NCBI GenBank assembly: GCA_934130595.1
Contig: CAKOYF010000005.1
Coordinates: 1 to 64,000, forward strand
Direction: 5' to 3'
Origin: an uncultured Clostridia bacterium
Lineage (GTDB): Bacteria; Bacillota; Clostridia; TANB77; CAG-465
DNA length: 64,000 bases
Position 1 is the first letter of the stretch. Every line of letters begins with the position of its first letter. Below the pieces are notes generated by a model. The model made no database searches. It was not told the origin of the DNA and saw only the letters and a program-made list of their open reading frames with translations. Made by a program: the position numbers and the translations under genes. Positions 1 to 8,325 of the stretch are shown piece after piece.

Positions 1-1815
1 GATCAACCATTAATGGGAAAAATAGAAATAAAGAAAACAGGAGAAAAATTAACAGGAGCTACAACAACAGAAGGTGTATATAAAACAGAAGATGAAAAAG
101 AAGTAAAACTAGAAAGATATATACCAAATTATACACAAGTAGGACTAGAAGGAACAACATATGAAATAGTAGCAGCCAAAGATATCAAATCACCAGATGG
201 AAAAGCAATATATGTACATGAAGGTGAAGTGGTAGATAGAATAATAACAGGAAAAGATGGAATAGCAACAACAAAAGACTTATATTTAGGAGAATATGAG
301 ATAAAAGAAGTAGAGACACCAAGAGGATACTTAAAAGATGAAAACATACCAAATGTTATAGTAGAAAATGATAATCAATATGTAGAGTCAGCAACAATAA
401 AGAAAGAACTAACAGATGTAAGACAAAAACTAGAATTAACATTTAAGAAAACATTTGAACAAATCAAATATTCAACACAAGAAGAACCAAAAATAAAAGC
501 AGTATTTGGAATATACACAAAAAATGCAATAATGTCTTATGATGACAAAAATGTAGTAATACCAGCAAATAAATTAGTAGATATAATAGAGGTAACAAAG
601 GATGATAATGTAACAAGTACAATAGATTTACCAGAAGGAACATACTATGCAAAAGAATTATATGTTACATATCCATATACACTAGATACAAATTTACAAG
701 AATTTACATTAAAATATAATGGAAATGATAAACAAGAATTTGTAATAGAAAAAGGAAAAGATGTAGTAAACAAAACAGAAACAACATCATTAACATTAAT
801 TAAATTATCGTCTACTACACTTGGAAATGTGGTACTAAATGGAGATAAATTAGATAAAACTAATTTAGACCAAGAGGTACAAAATGTAATAAATGATATA
901 AAAGGTAAAACAGATGAAGAAATAAGAAATTACTTTAAAGAGAAACATATAAAAGCTGTAGGTGGAGCAAAATATAGATTATATACAGATAAAGATTGCA
1001 CTAAAGAAGTATTAGTTAGAAATTCTGAGACAAATGAATTTGAAGCAGTAGAACTAGTAACAGATGAAACTGGAATAATAAAATTAGAAAACTTACCACT
1101 TGGAGAGTATTGGATAAAAGAAATCGAAGCACCACAAGGATATGAATTGTCTAAAGATGCTATAAAAGTAACATTAGATGTTGCAAACAAGGATTCAGTA
1201 TTGTATCAAGCTCTAATTGAAGAAACAGTAAAAAGTGCTTTCATAACAAAAACAGATATATTCACAGGAGAAGTAGTTCCAAATTGTACATTTGAAATTA
1301 AAGATGAAGATGGAAATACATTACTTTATTCAAAAACAGATGAAAAAGGTGATGCATATATTCCAGTAGATTTATTTGAAAATGGAAAAACATATACGTA
1401 TACTGAAATAGAAGCTCCAGAAATATACAAATTAAATAAAGAGCCACATGAATTTGTAGCAAAATTCGATGAAGACGGAAATTGGGCAGTAGAAAAAATA
1501 AAAGTAGAAAACGTAAGAAAAGAATCTAGAGTAGAACTAACAAAATTAGATATTGTAGATTCAACACCAATACCAAATTGTAAATTTGAATTAAAGAGCT
1601 TAGAAACAGACTTTAAAGTAGAAGGAGTAACAGATGAAAATGGTATATATGTATTTGAAAACATACCATATGGAAAATACACATATACAGAATTAGAAGC
1701 TCCAGAAGAATACTTAATAGATACAACACCACATGAAATAACAATAGACACAGAAGACACAAAAATAGTAGTAAAAGATGAAAGAGCACCAGAAACAGGA
1801 GATATAGCTGTAGTA
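1..1815 (+). repeat. Tandem gene duplication, copy 1 (partner at 4557-6371)
   Basis: Bases 1-1815 align with 4557-6371 at a constant offset of 4556 at the start, middle (961/5517) and end (1801/6357), so there is no net length difference. The segment 1491-1757 is identical to 6047-6313, while 800-1230 is clearly more diverged. The two tails differ completely after the sorting motif. Confidence 0.95.
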
Positions 1816-1887
1816 TCAATGATATCATTAGCAATGGTTTCTGCATGTGGAATAGTAACTATTTTAAAGAAAAAATATGTAAAATAA
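1..1887 (+). CDS. Cna-B repeat surface protein, C-terminal part (5' end outside window)
   Basis: The frame is open from base 1, so the true start lies upstream; an ATG at 13 is internal by comparison with the next gene. Five SpaA/Cna-B-like domains follow each other, each starting with a Lys-bearing strand (IEIKK, LTFKK, LTLIKL, ITKTD, LTKLD) and most ending in a TYTELEAPE-type strand whose Glu would complete a Lys-Asn isopeptide bond in this family. The C terminus has an APETG sorting-like motif, a hydrophobic segment and a KKKYVK tail, so it should be anchored to the wall by a sortase. It is almost a copy of the last five domains of the gene that follows. The missing N terminus probably carries a thioester or adhesin head; that is inference. 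Confidence 0.9.
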   Translation, partial: DQPLMGKIEIKKTGEKLTGATTTEGVYKTEDEKEVKLERYIPNYTQVGLEGTTYEIVAAKDIKSPDGKAIYVHEGEVVDRIITGKDGIATTKDLYLGEYEIKEVETPRGYLKDENIPNVIVENDNQYVESATIKKELTDVRQKLELTFKKTFEQIKYSTQEEPKIKAVFGIYTKNAIMSYDDKNVVIPANKLVDIIEVTKDDNVTSTIDLPEGTYYAKELYVTYPYTLDTNLQEFTLKYNGNDKQEFVIEKGKDVVNKTETTSLTLIKLSSTTLGNVVLNGDKLDKTNLDQEVQNVINDIKGKTDEEIRNYFKEKHIKAVGGAKYRLYTDKDCTKEVLVRNSETNEFEAVELVTDETGIIKLENLPLGEYWIKEIEAPQGYELSKDAIKVTLDVANKDSVLYQALIEETVKSAFITKTDIFTGEVVPNCTFEIKDEDGNTLLYSKTDEKGDAYIPVDLFENGKTYTYTEIEAPEIYKLNKEPHEFVAKFDEDGNWAVEKIKVENVRKESRVELTKLDIVDSTPIPNCKFELKSLETDFKVEGVTDENGIYVFENIPYGKYTYTELEAPEEYLIDTTPHEITIDTEDTKIVVKDERAPETGDIAVVSMISLAMVSACGIVTILKKKYVK

Positions 1888-1897
1888 TAATTACTAG

Positions 1898-1937
1898 ATA
1901 AATAACGTCAACGAAAGAAGACGTTATTTATTTTTTG
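1898..1937 (+). terminator. Intrinsic terminator of the first surface-protein gene
   Basis: A 12-bp stem (1898-1909 with 1920-1931), a 10-base loop and a run of T at 1932-1937 follow the stop codon directly. Confidence 0.9.
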
Positions 1938-2060
1938 TATTAATATGCTTTTTGAAATAAAAATGTAATAAAAAATATATAAGTAATATTTAATCTTAAA
2001 AAGTATAGATTAATTTTAAAAAATGGTGTACTATTAGTGTATAGGTATGGAGGAGATTAT

Positions 2061-5000
2061 ATGAAAAAGAGACTATTATTAATGATAATTTTCTTATCAA
2101 TTATATTTAATATTGGAACTATTGTTAATGCAGACTCTAGTGTTCAATTTACTGAGGAAGGAGAGTACGTAAAACCTAACGTATATATAAGAAAAGTACT
2201 TGGAACACAAAGAGATTTTATGCAAATAAGAATGATTAAAAATATAGCTACAGGGCAATATGCATATTGTGTTCAACCATTTATAAAAATAAAGCCAAAT
2301 GTAGATTACAATCATACTTCTGGTATGGAAAATACAAATAATGTAATGCCAGGAATAGATTGGAACAGAGTAGTATTAATAAGTCATTATGGTTATGGAT
2401 ATGGAAGTCATACGCAAACATATTGGTATGGAGTTACACAGTACATGATTTGGAAAGTAGTACACCCAGGAATACAATTATGGTTTGCAGATTCTCTAGC
2501 AGATGCAAAAAATGGTGTGTTAAATGATAGCAAATATGATGCTGAGCAAGCAGAAATAAATGCTTTAGTAGATAATCATTTAAAAACACCAAGCTTTAAT
2601 ATCAATGAAAACTTAGTTATAGGTAGAACTTATTCATTTAATGACAACAATAATGTTTTATCAGGTTTCGATGTTGTTGGACAAACAAATTGTCAAGCAT
2701 GGAAAGATGGAAATACATTATATATTACACCAACTGCAGTAGGAACAGTATCTGTAGACCTACAAAAAGGTTCAGATGATGTTAACTTATTCTTCCGTGA
2801 TGATGCACAAAATGTAATTTATGCAGGTGACTCTGCTGTTAAAGCTAATGTAACAGCAAAATCTGTTGGAGGAAAAATAAATTTAAGTAAAGTAGATAGT
2901 GAAACAGGTGCAGTAGCACAAGGAGATGCTATTTTAAAAGGTGCAGTATATGCAATATATAATAGTGTTGGAAATGAAATAGCAAGATTAACAATTGGAG
3001 ATGACTTAACTGCTCAAACAGATTATTTAGATTTAGGTACATATACTATTAAAGAAGTAGGAGCACCTAATGGATATAATCTATCTAATGAAACTTATAC
3101 AGTAACTATTACAGCAGATAATTTAAATCCAGTAGTACAAGTAAAAGACAATGTAATAAAAGGAAATCTAGAAATCCTAAAAAAACTAGAAAGTACAGAT
3201 TATGATTCAGAAAAGAATCTATCTGGTGCACAATTTAAAATAACACTAAAATCTGACCCAACAAAAGTATATTATACAAATGAGTCAGGATTAGATGGAA
3301 TTTGTAGAGTAGACAATCTACCTTATGGACAATATATTGTTGAAGAGGTAACAGTACCAAACTCTGCTCTTAAAGCTGATCAATTTGAAATTACAATTGA
3401 CGAAGATTCAAGAACATATGAACGTACAATTGTAGATAAATCTAAAAAGATGAAAATAGCTTTAGAAAAAATACTATTACCAGAAGTGGTAGGAAAAACT
3501 GATGCTAAAGTATCAGGAGCATACTTTACAGTATATACAGATGAAGCAGCAACAGTACCATATAAAGATAAAAATGGAAGTGTTGTAGTAATAGGACCAA
3601 CAAACAAAGATGGATATGCAGTTTCTAAAACAATGGAAACTGGATCATATTACTTAAAAGAGACAACATTCCCAGAAGGAATAAATCCAGATGCAATGGT
3701 ACCAGGTGAAAATGTAACATATAAAGAAAAAATATATAAAGCAGTAGAAGATAATACAAATCAAACAGACGAAACAGTTACTTTAACAATAGATGGAATC
3801 GTAAACATTCCAAAAATGGGAAGTTTAGATATAATAAAATATAACAATGATCCAGATTCAACAGAAGAAGTTGCATCAAAAGGAGCAATCCTTGGACTAG
3901 CACTAAAATCTAATCCAGAAGAAATACTATATAAAGCAATAATAGATGAAAATGGACATGCAGAATTCATAAATGAAGATTTAAAAGCATTAGGATATAA
4001 ATACACAATTCCATATGGAGAATATGTATTAACAGAAGTAAAAGAAAGTAAACCAGAAGAACATACAAGTTTCTATATTCAAGCGGAAGAAGTAAATATA
4101 GTAGAAGAAGCCCAAAAAGAATATAGAATACTATCAGACGAACCAGTACCAGCATGGTTAAAGGTAGTAAAGAAAGATAAAGTAACAGGAAATGCAATAT
4201 CATTAGAAGGAGCAAAATTTAGAATCTGGGATGTAACAAATAAAAAATGGGTAGAGCAAATGATAACACCATCAGGAGAATACATTAGTGAATTTGAAAC
4301 AAATGCAGATGGATATTTCTATACACCACAAAAATTACAACCAGGAAAATATGTGTTATATGAAACACAAGCACCAAAAGGATATTATCTAGAAGAAAGT
4401 TTAAGAGTACCAGAAGATGAAAAAGATTTAGGAAATGCAAAAGTAAGCGGAGAAGAATTTGAAGTAAATAAAGTTACAACAGGAGTAAAAGACGAGACAA
4501 CATATCCTAAAGATGGAATAAAAACAGGAGATCTAGTATTAGAAAAAGAAATAAAAGATCAACCATTAATGGGAAAAATAGAAATAAAGAAAACAGGAGA
4601 AAAATTAACAGGAGCTACAACAACAGAAGGTGTGTATAAAACAGAAGATGAAAAAGAAGTAAAACTAGAAAAATATATACCAAATTATACACAAGTAGGA
4701 TTAGAAGGAACAACATATGAAATAGTAGCAGCCAAAGATATTAAATCACCAGATGGAAAAGCAATATATGTACACGAAGGTGAAGTAGTAGATAGAATAA
4801 CAACAGGAAAAGATGGAATAGCAACAACAAAAGACTTATACTTAGGAGAATATGAGATAAAAGAAGTAGAGACACCAAGAGGATACTTAAAAGATGAAAA
4901 TATACCAAATGTTATAGTAGAAAATGAAAATCAATATGTAGAATCAGCAACAATAAAGAAAGAACTAACAGATGTAAGACAAAAACTAGAATTAACATTT

Positions 5001-6452
5001 AAGAAAACATTTGAACAAATCAAATATTCAACACAAGAAGAACCAAAAATAAAAGCAGTATTTGGAATATACACAAAAAATGCAATAATGTCTTATGATA
5101 ACAAAAATGTAGTAATTCCAGCAAATAAATTAGTAGATATAATAGAGGTAACAAAAGATGATAATGTAACAAGTACAATAGATCTACCAGAAGGAACATA
5201 CTATGCAAAAGAATTATATGTTACATATCCGTATACACTAGATACAAATTCACAAGAATTTACATTAAAATATAATGGAAATGATAAACAAGAATTTGTA
5301 ATAGAAAAAGGAAAAGATGTGGTAAATAAAACAGAAACAACATCATTAACATTAATTAAATTATCATCAACTACAATAGGAAATGTAGTATTAAATGGAG
5401 ATAAATTAGAAACAGAAAACTTAGAAGAAGAAATTCAAAAAGTAATAAATGACTTAAAAGGAAAGACAGAACAAGAAATAAAAGATTACTTAAAAGAGAA
5501 AAACATTAAAGCAGTAGGTGGAGCAAAATATAGATTATACACAGATGAAGCTTGTACTAAAGAACTACTTGCTAAAAATGAATTAACAGGAAAATTTGAA
5601 GCAGCAGAAATAGTAACAGATGAAACAGGAATAATAAAACTAGAAAACTTACCACTTGGAGAGTATTGGATAAAAGAAGTAGAAGCACCACAAGGATATG
5701 AATTATCTAAAGATGCTATAAAAGTAACATTAGACGTATCAAATAAAAATGCTATGGTATATCAAGCATTAATAGAAGATACAGTAAAAAGTGTATTTAT
5801 AACAAAAACAGATATATTCACAGGAGAAGTAGTTCCAAATTGTACATTTGAAATAAAAGACAAAGAAGGAAATACATTACTTCGTTCAAAAACAGATGAA
5901 AAAGGTGATGCATATATTCCAGTAGATATATTTGAAGATGGACAAACTTATACATACACTGAAATAGAAGCTCCAGAAATATATAAATTAAATGAAGAAC
6001 CACATGAATTTACAGCAAAGTTTGATGAAGATGGAAATTGGGCAACAGAAAAAATAAAAGTAGAAAACGTAAGAAAAGAATCTAGAGTAGAACTAACAAA
6101 ATTAGATATTGTAGATTCAACACCAATACCAAATTGTAAATTTGAATTAAAGAGCTTAGAAACAGACTTTAAAGTAGAAGGAGTAACAGATGAAAATGGT
6201 ATATATGTATTTGAAAACATACCATATGGAAAATACACATATACAGAATTAGAAGCTCCAGAAGAATACTTAATAGATACAACACCACATGAAATAACAA
6301 TAGACACAGAAGATACAAAAATAGTAGTAAAAGATGAAAGAGCACCACAAACAGGAGATATAGCAGTAGTAGCACTAGTTATAGTTGCTATAGTATGTGT
6401 AGCAGGAATTGTATTTGTTGTAGTAAAAAATAAAAAGAATAATAAAAAATAA
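2061..6452 (+). CDS. Thioester-domain (TED) adhesin with about ten Cna-B domains, sortase-anchored
   Basis: The start at ATG 2061 is set by GGAGG at 2049-2053; a GTG at 2037 in frame lies before that site. The protein has 1463 residues: a signal peptide ending near residue 24 (IVNA), then a thioester domain. The family's Cys and Gln are seen at Cys70 (AYCVQP) and Gln127 (GVTQYMIW), which would form an internal thioester able to bind host or surface amines covalently. About ten SpaA/Cna-B-like domains form the stalk, followed by APQTG, a hydrophobic helix and a Lys/Asn tail. Domains 9 and 10 each carry a Cys in the same place (PNCTFEI, PNCKFEL), unusual for exported Gram-positive proteins. The last five domains duplicate the preceding gene. 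Its target is unknown. Confidence 0.93.
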   Translation: MKKRLLLMIIFLSIIFNIGTIVNADSSVQFTEEGEYVKPNVYIRKVLGTQRDFMQIRMIKNIATGQYAYCVQPFIKIKPNVDYNHTSGMENTNNVMPGIDWNRVVLISHYGYGYGSHTQTYWYGVTQYMIWKVVHPGIQLWFADSLADAKNGVLNDSKYDAEQAEINALVDNHLKTPSFNINENLVIGRTYSFNDNNNVLSGFDVVGQTNCQAWKDGNTLYITPTAVGTVSVDLQKGSDDVNLFFRDDAQNVIYAGDSAVKANVTAKSVGGKINLSKVDSETGAVAQGDAILKGAVYAIYNSVGNEIARLTIGDDLTAQTDYLDLGTYTIKEVGAPNGYNLSNETYTVTITADNLNPVVQVKDNVIKGNLEILKKLESTDYDSEKNLSGAQFKITLKSDPTKVYYTNESGLDGICRVDNLPYGQYIVEEVTVPNSALKADQFEITIDEDSRTYERTIVDKSKKMKIALEKILLPEVVGKTDAKVSGAYFTVYTDEAATVPYKDKNGSVVVIGPTNKDGYAVSKTMETGSYYLKETTFPEGINPDAMVPGENVTYKEKIYKAVEDNTNQTDETVTLTIDGIVNIPKMGSLDIIKYNNDPDSTEEVASKGAILGLALKSNPEEILYKAIIDENGHAEFINEDLKALGYKYTIPYGEYVLTEVKESKPEEHTSFYIQAEEVNIVEEAQKEYRILSDEPVPAWLKVVKKDKVTGNAISLEGAKFRIWDVTNKKWVEQMITPSGEYISEFETNADGYFYTPQKLQPGKYVLYETQAPKGYYLEESLRVPEDEKDLGNAKVSGEEFEVNKVTTGVKDETTYPKDGIKTGDLVLEKEIKDQPLMGKIEIKKTGEKLTGATTTEGVYKTEDEKEVKLEKYIPNYTQVGLEGTTYEIVAAKDIKSPDGKAIYVHEGEVVDRITTGKDGIATTKDLYLGEYEIKEVETPRGYLKDENIPNVIVENENQYVESATIKKELTDVRQKLELTFKKTFEQIKYSTQEEPKIKAVFGIYTKNAIMSYDNKNVVIPANKLVDIIEVTKDDNVTSTIDLPEGTYYAKELYVTYPYTLDTNSQEFTLKYNGNDKQEFVIEKGKDVVNKTETTSLTLIKLSSTTIGNVVLNGDKLETENLEEEIQKVINDLKGKTEQEIKDYLKEKNIKAVGGAKYRLYTDEACTKELLAKNELTGKFEAAEIVTDETGIIKLENLPLGEYWIKEVEAPQGYELSKDAIKVTLDVSNKNAMVYQALIEDTVKSVFITKTDIFTGEVVPNCTFEIKDKEGNTLLRSKTDEKGDAYIPVDIFEDGQTYTYTEIEAPEIYKLNEEPHEFTAKFDEDGNWATEKIKVENVRKESRVELTKLDIVDSTPIPNCKFELKSLETDFKVEGVTDENGIYVFENIPYGKYTYTELEAPEEYLIDTTPHEITIDTEDTKIVVKDERAPQTGDIAVVALVIVAIVCVAGIVFVVVKNKKNNKK
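4557..6371 (+). repeat. Tandem gene duplication, copy 2 (partner at 1-1815)
   Basis: This is the 3' half of the thioester adhesin gene. It matches bases 1-1815 with scattered, mostly synonymous differences and a 267-bp identical block (6047-6313). Confidence 0.95.
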
Positions 6453-6467
6453 AGTCTAGTACTTAAG

Positions 6468-6497
6468 ACCAGTAGTTAAAAAACTACTGGTTTTTTT
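6468..6497 (+). terminator. Intrinsic terminator of the thioester adhesin gene
   Basis: Stem ACCAGTAGTT (6468-6477) pairs with 6482-6491 around an AAAA loop and is followed by seven T. Confidence 0.92.
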
Positions 6498-6540
6498 ATA
6501 ATAATTTGTCGAATAAAATCTGGGAAATTTATTTAAAAAA

Positions 6541-6562
6541 ATTGTGAAAAAATTTTCACAAT
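6541..6562. promoter_or_regulatory. Near-perfect 22-bp palindrome upstream of the hrcA promoter
   Basis: ATTGTGAAAA and its complement TTTTCACAAT are separated by two bases. It lies about 30 bp before the -35 box. The arms resemble a Rex half-site (TTGTGAA/TTCACAA) but are 6 bp apart rather than 4. It could be an operator or a chance AT-rich inverted repeat. Confidence 0.35.
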
Positions 6563-6590
6563 AAATAATGAATTTTTATTAAATTAACTA

Positions 6591-6619
6591 TTGACATTCC
6601 ACTATTTTAGGTGTATAAC
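6591..6619 (+). promoter_or_regulatory. Sigma-A promoter of the hrcA operon
   Basis: TTGACA (6591-6596), 17-bp spacer, TATAAC (6614-6619). Transcription would start just before the CIRCE element. Confidence 0.9.
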
Positions 6620-6630
6620 AATAAATGAAA

Positions 6631-6657
6631 TTAGCACTTAACAAATTAGAGTGCTAA
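6631..6657 (+). promoter_or_regulatory. CIRCE operator (HrcA binding site)
   Basis: TTAGCACTT (6631-6639), a 9-base spacer and GAGTGCTAA (6649-6657) match the CIRCE consensus with one mismatch. It sits between promoter and hrcA, the usual place for HrcA autorepression. No second CIRCE is seen before dnaK. Confidence 0.97.
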
Positions 6658-6670
6658 AGATGGTGATAAA

Positions 6671-7720
6671 ATGAAATTAGACGAAAGAAAGAAAAAAATA
6701 CTTTCATCTGTAGTAGAAGATTATATAGAATCTGCTGAGCCTGTTGGTTCAAAAACACTTGTTGAAAAGTATCATCTAGATTATAGTAGTGCTACTATAA
6801 GAAATGAGATGAAACTATTAGAAGAAGAGGGTTACCTAGAGCAACCACATGTTTCTGCAGGTAGAATACCATCAACTAAAGGATATAGATACTACGTAGA
6901 TAATTTAATGAAAGAAAGAAAATTATCAATGGTAGATATAAACTATATTAATAGTACAATAACTGGCTTTGGAGATATAGATGATATATTTGAGCAAGTT
7001 GCAGATGTAGTTTCAAAAGTTTTATCAACACCAACAGTAATAACCAAAAATAATACTGATACAATTGAAAAAATAAAAGTAGTTAAAATATCAGATAACT
7101 TATTATTAATAGTACTTATGTCAGAAAATGGTACTGTAAAGGATTGTATAGCTAAACTAACAGATACTGTAGAAGATACAGCCATAGATAAAATGACAAG
7201 TATCTTAAATCAGAATTTGTCAGGAAAGCCATTACAAGAGCTACATTATATTTTAAATGATGTTATAAAAAAAGATTTACAAGCGTTTTCTGGTGTTATG
7301 GAAGAAATTGTAAACAGTATTAAATATGAAATGTCAAAAGACATGAAAAAATTAAACAGTGGTGTTGAGAAAATACTAGAAAATCCAGAATTTTCTGATA
7401 TAGAAACTGTAAAGAACTTTATCAATATGATATCAACAAAAGAAATAATTGATACTGCTTTAGATAAGAGTAAAAATAATAAGTTGAGTATTGTTATAGG
7501 ATCTGAAAACAAAGAAGTATTACTTAATGATTACACTGTAATTTCTCTAGATATTGAAAAAGATAATAAATATTTAGGTAAACTTTCTGTTATTGGACCT
7601 AAGAGAATGAATTATGCAAAAACAATATCTACATTAAAATATATAAATGAAAAGTTCAATAATACCTTAAAGGTAAAAAGGAACGAAAAGGAGGATAATA
7701 GTGAAAAAAGAAGAAAATAA
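6671..7720 (+). CDS. hrcA: Heat-inducible transcription repressor HrcA
   Basis: HrcA binds CIRCE and represses the dnaK operon until misfolded proteins draw off the chaperones. At 349 residues it has the normal length, with an N-terminal winged helix-turn-helix (about residues 1-75, including SSATIRNEM and the GRIPSTKGYRYYVD motif typical of the family) and a GAF-like dimerisation region after it. The ribosome site is weak (GGTGA at 6662). It is the first gene of hrcA-grpE-dnaK-dnaJ, downstream of its own operator, the usual Firmicutes arrangement. The 3' end overlaps grpE by 20 bases. Confidence 0.97.
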   Translation: MKLDERKKKILSSVVEDYIESAEPVGSKTLVEKYHLDYSSATIRNEMKLLEEEGYLEQPHVSAGRIPSTKGYRYYVDNLMKERKLSMVDINYINSTITGFGDIDDIFEQVADVVSKVLSTPTVITKNNTDTIEKIKVVKISDNLLLIVLMSENGTVKDCIAKLTDTVEDTAIDKMTSILNQNLSGKPLQELHYILNDVIKKDLQAFSGVMEEIVNSIKYEMSKDMKKLNSGVEKILENPEFSDIETVKNFINMISTKEIIDTALDKSKNNKLSIVIGSENKEVLLNDYTVISLDIEKDNKYLGKLSVIGPKRMNYAKTISTLKYINEKFNNTLKVKRNEKEDNSEKRRK

Positions 7721-8237
7721 TGTTGTTGAAAATGAAGAAGTAAATCAAGAAGAAGCAAAAAAAGATACTAAAGAAAACAACACAATTGAAAAACTAAAAG
7801 CCCAACTTAAGGAAGAAAAAGAAAAATCAGATGAATATTACGAACATCTAAAACGTAATATGGCAGAATTTGATAATTTTAAAAAGAGAATTTCTAAGGA
7901 AAAAGATATGATGTACAATACAATATCTGCAAGTGTTATATCAGAACTTTTACCAATATTAGATAATTTTGAAAAAGCATTAAATTCTGAAAGTACAGAT
8001 GAGTCATATAAAAATGGTATGGCAATGATATATGGACAATTAATTGATGCACTAAATAAAATTGGTGTTGAAGAAATAGAAGCTTTAAATACTACATTTG
8101 ATCCAAATTTCCACGAAGCAGTTATGCACGTTGAAGATGAAAACTTTGGAGAAAAAGAAGTAGTTGAAGTATTTAGAAAAGGATACAAAATTGGTGATAA
8201 AATAATTCGCCACGCTATGGTAAAAGTAGCAAATTAA
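7701..8237 (+). CDS. grpE: Nucleotide exchange factor GrpE
   Basis: GrpE drives ADP release from DnaK. The GTG start at 7701 is chosen because AGGAGG lies at 7689-7694, inside the 3' end of hrcA, so the two are probably translationally coupled. The 178-residue protein has an acidic, disordered start, a long coiled-coil helix (about residues 25-75, with the family stretch AEFDNFKKRISKE) and a C-terminal beta wing ending GDKIIRHAMVKVAN, close to the family signature. It lies between the repressor and dnaK. Confidence 0.97.
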   Translation: MKKEENNVVENEEVNQEEAKKDTKENNTIEKLKAQLKEEKEKSDEYYEHLKRNMAEFDNFKKRISKEKDMMYNTISASVISELLPILDNFEKALNSESTDESYKNGMAMIYGQLIDALNKIGVEEIEALNTTFDPNFHEAVMHVEDENFGEKEVVEVFRKGYKIGDKIIRHAMVKVAN

Positions 8238-8325
8238 ATTTGTTAACTACTTAGGTAAGAATTTAAAATCTTATTTGAGTATATAATATATAAGTAACTT
8301 TATATTTTTTAGGAGGTAATTTAAT

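Noticed and set aside
2037..2060. GTG 2037 as the start of the thioester adhesin
   Set aside because: It precedes the GGAGG site that clearly serves ATG 2061, and the signal peptide starts at 2061.
464..6375. Long antisense open frames rich in Leu/Ser through the adhesin genes
   Set aside because: They mirror AT-rich, repetitive coding sequence, lack ribosome sites and are repeated in each duplicate copy.
6541..6562. The palindrome as a second CIRCE or a confirmed Rex site
   Set aside because: The arms do not match CIRCE, and the spacing is two bases too long for Rex; kept only as an unexplained palindrome.
8282..8287. TATAAT before dnaK as an internal promoter
   Set aside because: No acceptable -35 box or extended -10 is present at the right distance.
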